A stretch of 64,000 bases of DNA from Vescimonas coprocola (GCF_018408575.1 NZ_AP023418.1:806001-870000), one strand, 5' to 3'. Counted from the stretch's first letter, positions 24,983 to 33,827 are shown. Notes: generated by a model not told the origin, from the letters alone. Made by a program: numbers and translations.

Positions 24983-25846
24983 CTATATAGAGTGTTCCGG
25001 TAAACTGGTGGTAGGCGGCAATTCAATTGAATCAAGCATTCTGATAATTGCGCCGTTTGCTACATCATGGGAGGAGGGGAGATTTTGCTGCTGCCTTTCA
25101 TAGTCCAGCGGAAGAAACTCCGTCATCGTCCCTCGATATCGCTTGGGCAGGAAGGTATTCTGGCAGCGGGGATTCTCCCGTTCCCTGATGGCCACCGTCT
25201 CATAAAACCGCTTCCATAGGGATCGGAAGCAAAGCTCCTCCTCACCGGGCAGGGCCAACTGCAGGCTGTCTACCCGCATCATTCGGGATCGGCCGCTGCT
25301 GTATAGCAGTAGGTCCTTGTGTGTACTGTCGTAGATAAAAAAGGATTCGTTGGCATAGCGATTGCAGAAGTGGTTTCGCAGCAGGGGGAGGACTCGATTT
25401 TTTGGCTCGATTTCCGCTCCCAGCACGCCACTGTACTCGGAAAAACGGATGAAGCCACGCAGCTTCTCTAACTCGCCGCTCATGTGCCGCAGAGCCTTGG
25501 CCACGGGGTAGTAGGCCGCATCCGACTGGTTTCTCAGGAAATCCGGTCCTTCGTCCATCAGCTTGCGGACAAAGGTGTAAAGGTGCAACTCTTTATCCTC
25601 CATACAGGTGAGAAAGGCACGGTGCAGCAACTCTGCGGCACGCTTGGAGCGCTTGAAGATGCCCCGGTACACCCGGCGGGCGTGCTCCGGCACCGTCAGG
25701 ATGCTGCGGACGGAATACAGGGAAAAACACTCCTCATCGCTGTAAAAGGCGATGGGGAATTCTTTGTGTACATAGCTTTCAAACACGCAGCAAAGGAATC
25801 CGTCGAAGCTGCCGTCGTATTGAAAGACCACATCCTGCCATGCCAT
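24983..25846 (-). CDS. TIGR03915-like DNA metabolism protein, 287 aa
   Basis: The pattern VVFQYDGSFDGFLCCVFESY at the start, the middle RFSEYSGVLGAEIEPKNRVLPLLRNHFCNRY and the C-terminal LPKRYRGTMTEF match the TIGR03915 family ('probable DNA metabolism protein'), related to the SAM-linked uracil-DNA-glycosylase-like fold. It is always paired with the radical SAM protein encoded just upstream. The enzymology is not established. I start it at ATG 25846, just past the overlap with the radical SAM stop (25851), with GGGGTGA before it. It is the last gene of the SOS-type cassette. Confidence 0.8.
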   Translation of the reverse strand: MAWQDVVFQYDGSFDGFLCCVFESYVHKEFPIAFYSDEECFSLYSVRSILTVPEHARRVYRGIFKRSKRAAELLHRAFLTCMEDKELHLYTFVRKLMDEGPDFLRNQSDAAYYPVAKALRHMSGELEKLRGFIRFSEYSGVLGAEIEPKNRVLPLLRNHFCNRYANESFFIYDSTHKDLLLYSSGRSRMMRVDSLQLALPGEEELCFRSLWKRFYETVAIRERENPRCQNTFLPKRYRGTMTEFLPLDYERQQQNLPSSHDVANGAIIRMLDSIELPPTTSLPEHSI

Positions 25847-25850
25847 CGTA

Positions 25851-27119
25851 TCACCCCGCCGAGTCAAACAGCGACAGCTGCCGGCACTCTTCCGGCGGCA
25901 GCTGCCCTCGCTCCATCGCCTCTAATTGCCGCTGAAGGGTCTGGGCGGTAAATTGCAGGCCCTGCCGCATCCGGCCGCCGCAGGTGATAAAGAACTGCGC
26001 CCTCTTCAGCACCACCCCCAGTTTTTTCAGGTCCTCGAACCGCAGCGTACCATGGCGGCGGGCCGAGACGATACGCCGTGCGCTTATCGGACCGATGCCC
26101 GGCACCCGTAGCAGCGTCTCGTATTCGGCGTTCATGATCTCCAGCGGAAACTGTTCCAGATGTCCGATGGCCCAGTGGCACTTGGGGTCCACCAGCGGAT
26201 TGAAGTCCGGGTGCTGCTCGTCCAACAGCTCCTCGGCCCGGAAGCCGTAAAACCGCAGCAGCCAGTCCGCCTGATACAGGCGGTGCTCCCGCAGCAGAGG
26301 GGGCTTCGTATCCTTGGAGGGCAGCAGACTGTTCTCGACTACCGGCACATAGGCAGAATAGAACACTCGTTTGAGACGGTACTTCTCGTACAAAGACTGG
26401 GTCAGGTGCAGGATATGGCGATCATTGTCCGCCGTGGCGCCCACAATGAGTTGAGTGCTCTGTCCGGCCGGGGCAAACACCGGGGCGTGGCGGGACTTCG
26501 CCAGCTCTGCCTTGCTCTCTCTGGCCCGGTCCCGAATCTGTGCCATGGGCCGCAGAATGGCCTGTTTGCTTTTATCCGGAGCCAGAGTTTGTAAGCCCTT
26601 CTGAGAGGGCAGCTCGATGTTAACGCTGAGCCGGTCTGCCAGCAGCCCCAGCCGCTGCACCAGCTCCGGCGATGTGCCGGGGATGGCTTTGGCATGGATA
26701 TACCCGTTGAAGCGATACTCCTCTCGCAGGATCCGCAGGCACTCGATCATCCGTTCGGTGGTATAATCCGGGCTTCGCAGCACGCCGGAGGAGAGGAACA
26801 GCCCCTCGATATAGTTGCGGCGGTAAAAGCCGATGGTCAGCTCCGCCAGCTCCCGTGGTGTGAAGGCCGCCCGGCGGGTATCGTTGCTGCGCCGGTTGAC
26901 GCAGTACTTGCAGTCGAACACGCAGCTGTTGGTCATCAACACCTTCAGCAGGGTGATGCATCGCCCGTCGGCAGAGAAGCTGTGGCAGCAGCCGGCGATA
27001 GAGGAGGTGGTGTTGCCGATCATCCCAGGCCGGGCGCTGCGTTTGACACCGCTGGACGTACAAGCCGCATCGTATTTGGCGGCGTCCGTCAGGATGGCCA
27101 GCTTATCCAGCAGCTCCAT
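25851..27119 (-). CDS. TIGR03916-like radical SAM DNA modification/repair protein, 422 aa
   Basis: The radical SAM cluster is LMTNSCVFDCKYCVNRRS (CX3CX2C, about 72-90). The C-terminus carries helix-hairpin-helix DNA-binding elements, LLRVPGIGPISARRIVSARRHG (about 317-338) then FEDLKKLGVVLKRAQFFITCGG. This is the 'putative DNA modification/repair radical SAM' family. I start it at ATG 27119 (MELLDKL), 4 bp after the stop codon of the 37-aa peptide; the longer frame to 27173 overlaps that peptide. The reaction is unknown; a repair role is inferred from the HhH, the partner and the LexA-like control site. Confidence 0.82.
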   Translation of the reverse strand: MELLDKLAILTDAAKYDAACTSSGVKRSARPGMIGNTTSSIAGCCHSFSADGRCITLLKVLMTNSCVFDCKYCVNRRSNDTRRAAFTPRELAELTIGFYRRNYIEGLFLSSGVLRSPDYTTERMIECLRILREEYRFNGYIHAKAIPGTSPELVQRLGLLADRLSVNIELPSQKGLQTLAPDKSKQAILRPMAQIRDRARESKAELAKSRHAPVFAPAGQSTQLIVGATADNDRHILHLTQSLYEKYRLKRVFYSAYVPVVENSLLPSKDTKPPLLREHRLYQADWLLRFYGFRAEELLDEQHPDFNPLVDPKCHWAIGHLEQFPLEIMNAEYETLLRVPGIGPISARRIVSARRHGTLRFEDLKKLGVVLKRAQFFITCGGRMRQGLQFTAQTLQRQLEAMERGQLPPEECRQLSLFDSAG

Positions 27120-27123
27120 GCCG

Positions 27124-27237
27124 TTACACCGTGCGGCGGCGCTGCTGGGGACGATCCAGCCGGTCGATGACATGAATGGCGCTGCCGGAGAAGAAAGCCA
27201 CGCCCACCACCATCATAATAAATCCAAAGGTCGTCAT
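27124..27237 (-). CDS. 37-aa membrane peptide, first gene of the repair cassette
   Basis: ATG at 27237 has a near-perfect AGGAGGT site 7-8 bp upstream and ends at TAA 27124-27126. The peptide is MTTFGFIMMVVGVAFFSGSA, then IHVIDRLDRPQQRRRTV: one membrane helix and a basic tail. It is the first open frame behind the SOS-like promoter, and its stop codon lies 4 bp before the radical SAM start, so the three are probably co-translated. SOS-induced small membrane proteins such as YneA (Bacillus) and SidA (Caulobacter) block division. Whether this one does is inference. Confidence 0.7.
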   Translation of the reverse strand: MTTFGFIMMVVGVAFFSGSAIHVIDRLDRPQQRRRTV

Positions 27238-27273
27238 AGTACATACCTCCTGTGAAACTTTTGTTCTATCCTC

Positions 27274-27302
27274 ATTATAAGTCGAACATCCGTTTCTGTC
27301 AA
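27274..27302 (-). promoter_or_regulatory. Consensus promoter with LexA-like operator in the spacer
   Basis: On the minus strand TTGACA (27302-27297), 17-bp spacer, TATAAT (27279-27274). The spacer holds CGAACATCCGTTTC (27283-27296 on +), which matches the Bacillus SOS box CGAACRNRYGTTYC at 13 of 14 positions as I recall the consensus. A repressor bound there would block the promoter completely. Confidence 0.75.
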
Positions 27303-27341
27303 TATGAAATCGAACAAAATTTCTATATTTCTGCAGAGAGG

Positions 27342-27370
27342 TTGACCGGCCCCGGATTTTGTATTAAAAT
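27342..27370 (+). promoter_or_regulatory. pcrA promoter
   Basis: TTGACC (27342-27347), 17-bp spacer, TAAAAT (27365-27370), 32 bp before the pcrA ATG. It is divergent from the SOS-like promoter by about 40 bp. Confidence 0.65.
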
Positions 27371-27402
27371 AGGGGAAAACAACAAGCAGGGGATAAAAAT
27401 AC

Positions 27403-29835
27403 ATGAATGAATTACAGCAGCGCTTTATCCGGGCAAGGCGGCAGGCCATCGCCCTGAACTATCAGCATCTCAACGACAAGCAGCGGGAGGCGGTGCTCTC
27501 CACGGAGGGGCCGCTTCTTCTGCTGGCCGGAGCCGGCAGCGGCAAGACCACGGTGCTTATCAACCGGGTGGCCAACCTTCTGCGCTATGGCCGGGGCAGC
27601 GACACGGAGGAGATCCCCATGCCCATCTCCGACGATGAGGTGGAGTTTCTGGAGCAGTATGTCCGGCACCCGGATCCGGAGCAGAAGCCCTTGGCGGATT
27701 ATCTGTGCGCCGTGGAGCCCGCCCGCCCGTGGGAGGTACTGGCCATCACCTTCACCAACAAGGCTGCCAATGAGCTGAAGGATCGTCTGGAGCGGATGCT
27801 GGGGGAGGAGTCCCGTGATGTGTGGGCCGCCACCTTTCACTCCGCCTGCGTGCGGATTCTGCGGAGGGACATCGACAAGCTGGGCTTTGACCGCAGTTTT
27901 ACCATCTACGATACCGATGACACCAAACGGCTCCTGAAGGACATTCTCAAGGAATTGGAGTTGGATGAAAAGACCTTTCCCGTCCGGGAGATCCAGACCA
28001 TCATCTCCCGCTCCAAGGATGATATGATCCTGCCGGAGGAGTTTGCCGCTCAGGCAGAAAAATCTCAGGATTGGCGGCGTAAGCGCATCGGTAAAGTATA
28101 CGCGCTTTACAATCAGAAACTACGGGACGCCAATGCGCTGGACTTCGACGATATCATCCTCCACACGGTGGATCTGCTGCGGACGGACAGGGAGACGCTG
28201 GCCTACTACCAGCGTAAGTTCCGCTACGTCCTCATCGACGAGTATCAGGACACGAACCATTTGCAGTATCTGCTGGCCAGTCTGCTGGCAGGGGGACACC
28301 GCAACATCTGCGTGGTAGGCGACGACGATCAGAGCATCTACCGCTTCCGGGGGGCCAACATCGAGAACATCCTGAATTTTGAAAAGCAGTATACCGGCGC
28401 CCGTACCATCCGTCTGGAGCAGAATTACCGCTCTACACAGAACATTCTGGACGGGGCCAACGCCGTCATCCGCCACAACACCGGCCGCAAGGGCAAGACT
28501 CTGTGGACGGAGAACGGAAAAGGGGAAATCATCACCGTCAAGACCTGCTTCAATGAGTCCGACGAGGCCAACTATGTAGTGGGGCAGATCATGATGAACT
28601 ACCGTCGGGGCGTCAACTGGAAGGAACACGCCGTGCTCTACCGAACCAACGCCCAGTCCAACGCCATGGAGTATGCCTTTAAGCGCAACGGCGTACCCTA
28701 TAAGATCATCGGCGGCATGAAGTTCTTCGACCGGGCCGAGGTCAAGGATATGCTGGCCTATCTGTGCGTCATCAACAACCCCACCGATGATCTGCGGCTG
28801 CGGCGCATCATCAACGTACCCTCCCGCAAGATCGGCACCGCCACGGTGGATAAGGCGCAGGTGATCGCTACGGAGGAGGGGAGGCCCCTCTATGAGATCC
28901 TCTGCCACGCATCCGACTATCCAGAACTGAAAGCAAGCGCTGTAAAGCTTCTTACATTTACAGATATGATGGAGGAAATGCGCCGCCATGTGGCCGATCT
29001 GGGGCTGGTGGAGTTCTACGAATATGTGTGTGACCGCACCGGCTATGTGCGGATGCTGCAGGAAAAGGACGATATGGAGAGCCGGGGCCGGCTGGAGAAC
29101 GTACAGGAGTTGGCCTCCAGCATCATGGGCTTTCTGGAGAACGAGCCGGAGAACCCCACTCTGGCGGGCTTTTTGGACGAGGTGGCTCTATATACGGATC
29201 TGGACAGTCAGGCGGACTCCGACAACTGCGTCACCCTCATGACCATGCACAGCGCCAAGGGGCTGGAGTTTCCATGCGTGTTCGTGGTGGGCATGGAGGA
29301 CGGCCTGTTCCCCGGCAACCGGGCCATGGGGGATGAGGAGGAGATGGAGGAGGAGCGGCGACTGTGCTACGTGGCCATGACCCGTGCCAAGGAGAAGCTG
29401 ACCCTCACCAATACCCGGCAGCGCACCCTGTACGGCCGTACCAGCCCCGCTATGCCCTCCCGCTTTCTCAAGGAGATCCCGGAGGAGAATATGGAGTGGC
29501 TGGGGAAGCCCGAACCCCAGCAGGCGGCGTCCCACTGGGAGGGGGAGTGGCAGCGTCCTACCGCTGCGTCTCAGGTACGTACCCGTCGGGAGGAGCCGGT
29601 CCGATCTACAACGGCTCCGTCCGCTCCGTCGGTGCGGGCTCGCTCCGCAGCACCCTCTGCGCCCCTGATGCAGCTGCGGGCCGGCGACAGCGTTCGCCAC
29701 AATGCCTTCGGAGACGGTATGGTGCTCAGCGTCCGGCCCATGGGCGGCGATGCGCTGGTGGAAGTGGCCTTTGACAAGATCGGCACCAAAAAACTGATGC
29801 TCAAGGCCGCCGGGACCCATCTGACCAAGCTGTGA
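27403..29835 (+). CDS. pcrA: ATP-dependent DNA helicase PcrA/UvrD, 810 aa
   Basis: This is an SF1A 3'-5' helicase for repair and plasmid replication. Motifs: LNDKQREAVLSTEGPLLLLAGAGSGKTTVL (Q motif and Walker A, about 24-52), ITFTNKAANELKDR, YRYVLIDEYQDTNHLQY (Walker B), VVGDDDQSIYRFRGA, and TMHSAKGLEFPCVFVVGMEDGLFP with CYVAMTRAKEKL. The C-terminus has a Tudor-like segment (GDSVRHNAFGDGMVLSV). It is longer than Bacillus PcrA because of about 45 extra residues before ITFTNKAA and a low-complexity Ala/Pro/Ser linker near 700-755. An AAGCAGGGGAT site precedes it. Confidence 0.96.
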   Translation: MNELQQRFIRARRQAIALNYQHLNDKQREAVLSTEGPLLLLAGAGSGKTTVLINRVANLLRYGRGSDTEEIPMPISDDEVEFLEQYVRHPDPEQKPLADYLCAVEPARPWEVLAITFTNKAANELKDRLERMLGEESRDVWAATFHSACVRILRRDIDKLGFDRSFTIYDTDDTKRLLKDILKELELDEKTFPVREIQTIISRSKDDMILPEEFAAQAEKSQDWRRKRIGKVYALYNQKLRDANALDFDDIILHTVDLLRTDRETLAYYQRKFRYVLIDEYQDTNHLQYLLASLLAGGHRNICVVGDDDQSIYRFRGANIENILNFEKQYTGARTIRLEQNYRSTQNILDGANAVIRHNTGRKGKTLWTENGKGEIITVKTCFNESDEANYVVGQIMMNYRRGVNWKEHAVLYRTNAQSNAMEYAFKRNGVPYKIIGGMKFFDRAEVKDMLAYLCVINNPTDDLRLRRIINVPSRKIGTATVDKAQVIATEEGRPLYEILCHASDYPELKASAVKLLTFTDMMEEMRRHVADLGLVEFYEYVCDRTGYVRMLQEKDDMESRGRLENVQELASSIMGFLENEPENPTLAGFLDEVALYTDLDSQADSDNCVTLMTMHSAKGLEFPCVFVVGMEDGLFPGNRAMGDEEEMEEERRLCYVAMTRAKEKLTLTNTRQRTLYGRTSPAMPSRFLKEIPEENMEWLGKPEPQQAASHWEGEWQRPTAASQVRTRREEPVRSTTAPSAPSVRARSAAPSAPLMQLRAGDSVRHNAFGDGMVLSVRPMGGDALVEVAFDKIGTKKLMLKAAGTHLTKL

Positions 29836-29901
29836 GAGGGATAGACTCCCTGCGTTGGCGCAAAAATGCACGGAATGTTCGGAATATTTGCTTAGAACTT
29901 C

Positions 29902-29930
29902 TTGAAATTTCTCCCGGCGTTTGCTATAAT
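29902..29930 (+). promoter_or_regulatory. Promoter of the NifU-like/GGGtGRT pair
   Basis: TTGAAA (29902-29907), 17-bp spacer, TATAAT (29925-29930), 62 bp before the first start codon. Confidence 0.7.
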
Positions 29931-29992
29931 AGCCCCAAAGGATAAACCCATCCACAATGGTAAAAAATTCAGCACAGAAAGGAATCGTTACC

Positions 29993-30685
29993 ATGATCTA
30001 TACTGCGGAAGTACAGCATATGTGTCCGGTGGCCAAGGGCGCTTACCACGGCCCGGCTCCCATCCCTGAGGAGGGGAGGTGGGTGCAGGCCAAGGAAATC
30101 TCCGATATCTCCGGCTTTACCCACGGTGTCGGCTGGTGCGCCCCTCAGCAGGGCGCCTGCAAGCTGACCCTGAACATTAAAAATGGCATCATCGAGGAGG
30201 CACTGGTGGAGACCATCGGCTGCTCCGGTATGACCCATTCTGCCGCCATGGCCTCCGAGATCCTCATCGGCAAGACCATTCTGGAGGCGCTGAACACAGA
30301 TCTGGTGTGCGACGCCATCAACACCGCCATGCGTCAGCTGTTCGAGCAGATCGTATATGGCCGGTCTCAGTCTGCCTTCTCTGAGGGCGGCCTATCCGTG
30401 GGCGCTTCTCTGGAGGATCTGGGGAAGGGACTGCGCTCTCAGGTGGGTACCATGTTCGCTACTAAGGCCAAGGGACCCCGCTATCTGGAGATGGCCGAGG
30501 GCTATGTCACCCGGCTGGCGCTGAACAAGGACGACGAGATCGTGGGCTATGAGTTCATCAGTCTGGGTAAGATGATGGACTTCATCAAGAAGGGCGACGA
30601 CGCCGCTGCGGCGCTGGAGAAGGCCAAGGGTCACTACGGCCAGTTCGAGAACGCCGCCAAGTACATTGACCCCCGGCAGGAATAA
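29993..30685 (+). CDS. NifU-like iron-sulfur scaffold protein, 230 aa
   Basis: The NifU/IscU-like core is seen in VGWCAPQQGACKLTLNIKNGIIEEALVETIGCSGMTHSAAMASEILIGKTILEAL. Conserved Cys residues (GWCAP, GAC, GCSGM) could hold a cluster. The N-terminus adds HMCPVAKGAYHG. This protein occurs in a fixed pair with a GGGtGRT protein in anaerobic Firmicutes. It probably assembles or carries an Fe-S cluster; the client is unknown. ATG 29993 has AGAAAGGA upstream. The partner starts 14 bp after the stop codon. Confidence 0.82.
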   Translation: MIYTAEVQHMCPVAKGAYHGPAPIPEEGRWVQAKEISDISGFTHGVGWCAPQQGACKLTLNIKNGIIEEALVETIGCSGMTHSAAMASEILIGKTILEALNTDLVCDAINTAMRQLFEQIVYGRSQSAFSEGGLSVGASLEDLGKGLRSQVGTMFATKAKGPRYLEMAEGYVTRLALNKDDEIVGYEFISLGKMMDFIKKGDDAAAALEKAKGHYGQFENAAKYIDPRQE

Positions 30686-30699
30686 GAGGAGGACAAAAA

Positions 30700-31701
30700 A
30701 TGGCACTGTTTGAAAGCTACGAAAGAAGAATCGACAAGATCAATGGCGTCCTCGCTCAGTATGGCATTGGCTCCGTGGAGGAGTGCCGGGAGATCTGCAA
30801 GGCCAAGGGCTTCGACCCCTATGAGATCGTCAAGGGCATCCAGCCCATCTGCTTTGAAAACGCCTGCTGGGCGTATACCGTGGGCGCAGCTATCGCCCTG
30901 AAGTCCGGCGTCAAGACCGCTGCCGAGGCCGCCAAGATGATCGGTGTGGGCCTGCAGTCCTTCTGCATCGACGGCTCCGTGGCCGAGGACCGGAAGGTGG
31001 GTCTGGGTCACGGCAATCTGGGGGCCATGCTCCTCAGCGATGAGAGCAAGTGCTTTGCCTTTCTGGCGGGCCACGAGTCCTTCGCTGCTGCCGAGGGCGC
31101 TATCGGTATCGTGAAGAACGCCAACAAGGCCCGTAAGGAGCCCCTGCGGGTGATCCTCAACGGTCTCGGTAAGGACGCTGCCCAGATCATCAGCCGCATC
31201 AACGGCTTTACCTATGTTCAGACGCAGTTTGACTACTATACTGGCAAGCTGAGCATCGTCCGGGAGATTCGTTACTCCGAGGGTGAGCGGGCTGACGTCC
31301 GCTGCTACGGTGCCGATGATGTCCGGGAGGGCGTGGCCATTATGCACCACGAGGGTGTAGATGTGTCCATCACCGGCAACTCCACCAACCCCACCCGGTT
31401 CCAGCATCCTGTGGCCGGTACCTATAAGAAGGAGTGCATCGAACAGGGGAAGAAGTACTTCTCCGTGGCCTCCGGCGGCGGCACCGGCCGTACCCTGCAC
31501 CCGGACAACATGGGCGCCGGTCCCGCCAGCTACGGCATGACCGATACCATGGGCCGGATGCACTCCGATGCCCAGTTTGCCGGTTCCAGCTCCGTCCCCG
31601 CTCATGTGGAAATGATGGGCTTCCTGGGCATGGGCAACAACCCCATGGTCGGCGCTACCGTTTCCGTGGCTGTGGCTGTGGAAGAGGCTCTGAAGAAGTA
31701 A
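30700..31701 (+). CDS. GGGtGRT protein, 333 aa
   Basis: The family motif is present: YFSVASGGGTGRTLHPDNMGAGPASYGMTDTMGRMH (about 249-284). Cysteines include EECREICKAKG and IQPICFENACWAYTVGAAIALKSG, which resemble cluster-binding positions. These proteins are widespread in anaerobes and always beside a NifU-like gene; no activity is established. GGAGGA precedes the start. This is the last core-type gene before composition changes. Confidence 0.88.
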   Translation: MALFESYERRIDKINGVLAQYGIGSVEECREICKAKGFDPYEIVKGIQPICFENACWAYTVGAAIALKSGVKTAAEAAKMIGVGLQSFCIDGSVAEDRKVGLGHGNLGAMLLSDESKCFAFLAGHESFAAAEGAIGIVKNANKARKEPLRVILNGLGKDAAQIISRINGFTYVQTQFDYYTGKLSIVREIRYSEGERADVRCYGADDVREGVAIMHHEGVDVSITGNSTNPTRFQHPVAGTYKKECIEQGKKYFSVASGGGTGRTLHPDNMGAGPASYGMTDTMGRMHSDAQFAGSSSVPAHVEMMGFLGMGNNPMVGATVSVAVAVEEALKK

Positions 31702-31762
31702 GGGTAAACCCCTGCTTTTGAACCTCAAAAGTTCAAACCCCACTTTTCGCAAATAATAAGCA

Positions 31763-31812
31763 AGGAAGCACGTCCTGCCGAAGAAATTCGGCAAGATGTG
31801 CTTCCTGTTTTT
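31763..31812 (+). terminator. Terminator after the GGGtGRT gene
   Basis: AGGAAGCAC (31763-31771) pairs with GTGCTTCCT (31798-31806), with an inner TGCCGAA/TTCGGCA stem closed by a GAAA loop, then TGTTTTTG. It marks the edge between core and accessory DNA. Confidence 0.8.
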
Positions 31813-31833
31813 GCTGTTTTAGGGGTGTTTTTG

Positions 31834-32769
31834 ATGAAGAAAATGAGGATGTGCTTTCCAAGAGAAAAGACGTTCAGCGACGGGTTCCAAGAATATATTC
31901 TGGACTGCAAGGCAAGGAATTTACGGGACGGAACCATCCACCATTATCAGGAATCCGTCAAACAGATTTACAAGAGAATTCCACCCAATACGCCGATATC
32001 CTCTTTGAATCAGCAGACCATGCAGAAGTTCTACATTGCTTTGCGTGATGACCCAAATTTGAATGAAGTTTCCATGGGGACGTATGCCAGAGACCTGAAA
32101 ACCCTGATGCGCTTTTTTATGAAATGTGGGTATGTCCCCCATTTTGAAATTCCCCTTCCAAAAGCAGACAAAGCGCCCATTCAGACCTACACGGACGAAG
32201 AACTGCGGAAGCTCCTGAAAAAGCCTGATGTCCGTAAGTGCATCTTCTCCACCTATCGAAGCTGGGTGATTGTGAACTTTCTGCTTTCTACTGGCGTTCG
32301 ACAGAACAGCTTGGTCAATATTAAAATCAGGGACGTGGATTTTGACAACGGTGTGGTCTACGTCAATACGACGAAGAACAGAAAGCCCTTGATTATTCCT
32401 CTGAACGAGGACATTGTGAAGATTTTACAGGAATACTTGCAGTATCGTGGCGGCGTGGCCGACGATTGGCTCTTTTGCTCGGTGTACGGAAAACAGCTCA
32501 CCAGAAGCAGCTGCTACCATGCTATTTGGGACTATTGCCACGAAAGAGGGCTGGAACAGACAGGTGTTCACCGTTTTCGGCATACGTTCGCCAAAAAATG
32601 GGCAACCATGGGCGGCTCCGTGGTGACGCTCCAAAAGATATTAGGACATAGCAGCTTGGCAATTACAGAAAACTATCTGAATATTCTGACCAGCGACTTG
32701 AAAGAGGACGTGGACAAGGTAAACATCATCCGAAGTTTGAAGCAGGAGCGAGTTCGGATGAAAGCCTAG
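31834..32769 (+). CDS. Tyrosine recombinase/integrase, 311 aa
   Basis: N-terminal core-binding domain (TFSDGFQEYILDCKARNLRDGTIHHYQESVKQIY) and catalytic domain with Arg in STGVRQNSLVNI, Lys near NTTKNRKPLIIP, HRFRHTFAKKW (HxxR), LGHSSLAITENYLNI (His, Tyr). Codon use is AT-richer than the core genes before it. I start it at ATG 31834, after AGGGGTG, since the earlier in-frame Met lies in the terminator. Probably the integrase of a now indistinct mobile island; the WYL regulator converges on it. Confidence 0.85.
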   Translation: MKKMRMCFPREKTFSDGFQEYILDCKARNLRDGTIHHYQESVKQIYKRIPPNTPISSLNQQTMQKFYIALRDDPNLNEVSMGTYARDLKTLMRFFMKCGYVPHFEIPLPKADKAPIQTYTDEELRKLLKKPDVRKCIFSTYRSWVIVNFLLSTGVRQNSLVNIKIRDVDFDNGVVYVNTTKNRKPLIIPLNEDIVKILQEYLQYRGGVADDWLFCSVYGKQLTRSSCYHAIWDYCHERGLEQTGVHRFRHTFAKKWATMGGSVVTLQKILGHSSLAITENYLNILTSDLKEDVDKVNIIRSLKQERVRMKA

Positions 32770-32816
32770 CATCTTCTATCATCTTTCATCCTCTATAAGC
32801 AAATGGGGAGGTGTTT

Positions 32817-33827
32817 TCACATCTCTCCATCATTTTTATACATTTCCAAGGATTTTTGCAGAAATTCCTGCATTTTTGCAACGACAGGTTCAGGAGAAAG
32901 AATTTTTACCCTTCTTCCAAAAGTGGCAATCCACGCAAAGAAAGTGGGGCTGACTTCGATGGGGGCGGTAATGGTGAAATGCTCGGCATCCACCGCAAAC
33001 ATCTGGATGTCCTTGCCGAATTGGTCAATGACGGCATCGGCAAGTTCATTGCGGAAGCGGATGCGAACATCGCAAGCCGTGCCCCCATACATATCAAACA
33101 CCTTTGCCTTTTGGCTTGTGATGTCCTTCTCCTTATAAAGCTCTCTACCCTCTCGGGGCATTGCCAAAGGCTGACTGATGCGCTCCATCCTGTCCACTCG
33201 GTAATAGCGGAACTTTTTTCCGTCGTAGGCGTAAAGATAGTAGTTGCCGTTGTTCCAAAGAAGGGCGTAGGGACTGACAATCAGCTGTTGACCGTCCTTC
33301 ACATAGTTTTTAGCGTTTCCTGTGGCGGGGGAATAGTGGAAATAGCGGAAGCCGATTTTTTTGTCTTTGCGGATGGCCTCGTGGATGCGGTCGGCATCCT
33401 TGACCACACTATCGTTCATGCTCCGCACTCGGTTGGCAACATGGTTTTCTCTGTTCAGGCTCTCCACGGTGTCCTTGTCCGCAAACCTTTTCAGTTTGGC
33501 AGTGATCTCCCTTGCTTTTTCCCTTGTGATGAACTTGGAGGACTGAACACTATCCACCAAAAGGCGAAGTTCGTAAGGCTCAAAGGGCGGGTTGAGAAGT
33601 CGGTAGCCTTTCTTGTGAACATCGTATTCCAACTGTAAGCCGCAGACATCCCCTAAGGCGGCGAAGTCCTGATACAAGGTTTTCTTTTCCACTGGCATAT
33701 CATGTTTTCTCAAGAGGTCTTCCAGTTCCCGCCGCTGTACAATTCTGTTTCTGCCTGCGTTGGCTTCAAGATATTGTTTCAGCAGTAGCAGACGGACGGC
33801 GATGTAGTATTTTCCATAGTTCGCCAT
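32817..33827 (-). CDS. WYL-domain transcriptional regulator, 336 aa
   Basis: An N-terminal winged helix (YIAVRLLLLKQYLEANAGRNRIVQRRELEDLL...VEKKTLYQDFAAL) is followed by a WYL ligand-binding domain (IVSPYALLWNNGNYYLYAYDGKKFRYYRVDRMERI, about 190-225) and a WCX C-terminal extension. WYL proteins often control DNA-damage, phage-defence or mobile-element genes by binding nucleic acid or nucleotides. I start it at ATG 33827, with AAGGAAGG upstream. The target is unknown; the neighbours are the integrase and, across a 420-bp gap, the van operon. Confidence 0.88.
   Translation of the reverse strand: MANYGKYYIAVRLLLLKQYLEANAGRNRIVQRRELEDLLRKHDMPVEKKTLYQDFAALGDVCGLQLEYDVHKKGYRLLNPPFEPYELRLLVDSVQSSKFITREKAREITAKLKRFADKDTVESLNRENHVANRVRSMNDSVVKDADRIHEAIRKDKKIGFRYFHYSPATGNAKNYVKDGQQLIVSPYALLWNNGNYYLYAYDGKKFRYYRVDRMERISQPLAMPREGRELYKEKDITSQKAKVFDMYGGTACDVRIRFRNELADAVIDQFGKDIQMFAVDAEHFTITAPIEVSPTFFAWIATFGRRVKILSPEPVVAKMQEFLQKSLEMYKNDGEM

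Noticed and set aside
27310-27323. Second LexA box (CGAACAAAATTTC) nearer pcrA
   Set aside because: The right half does not match GTTYC; too few matching positions.
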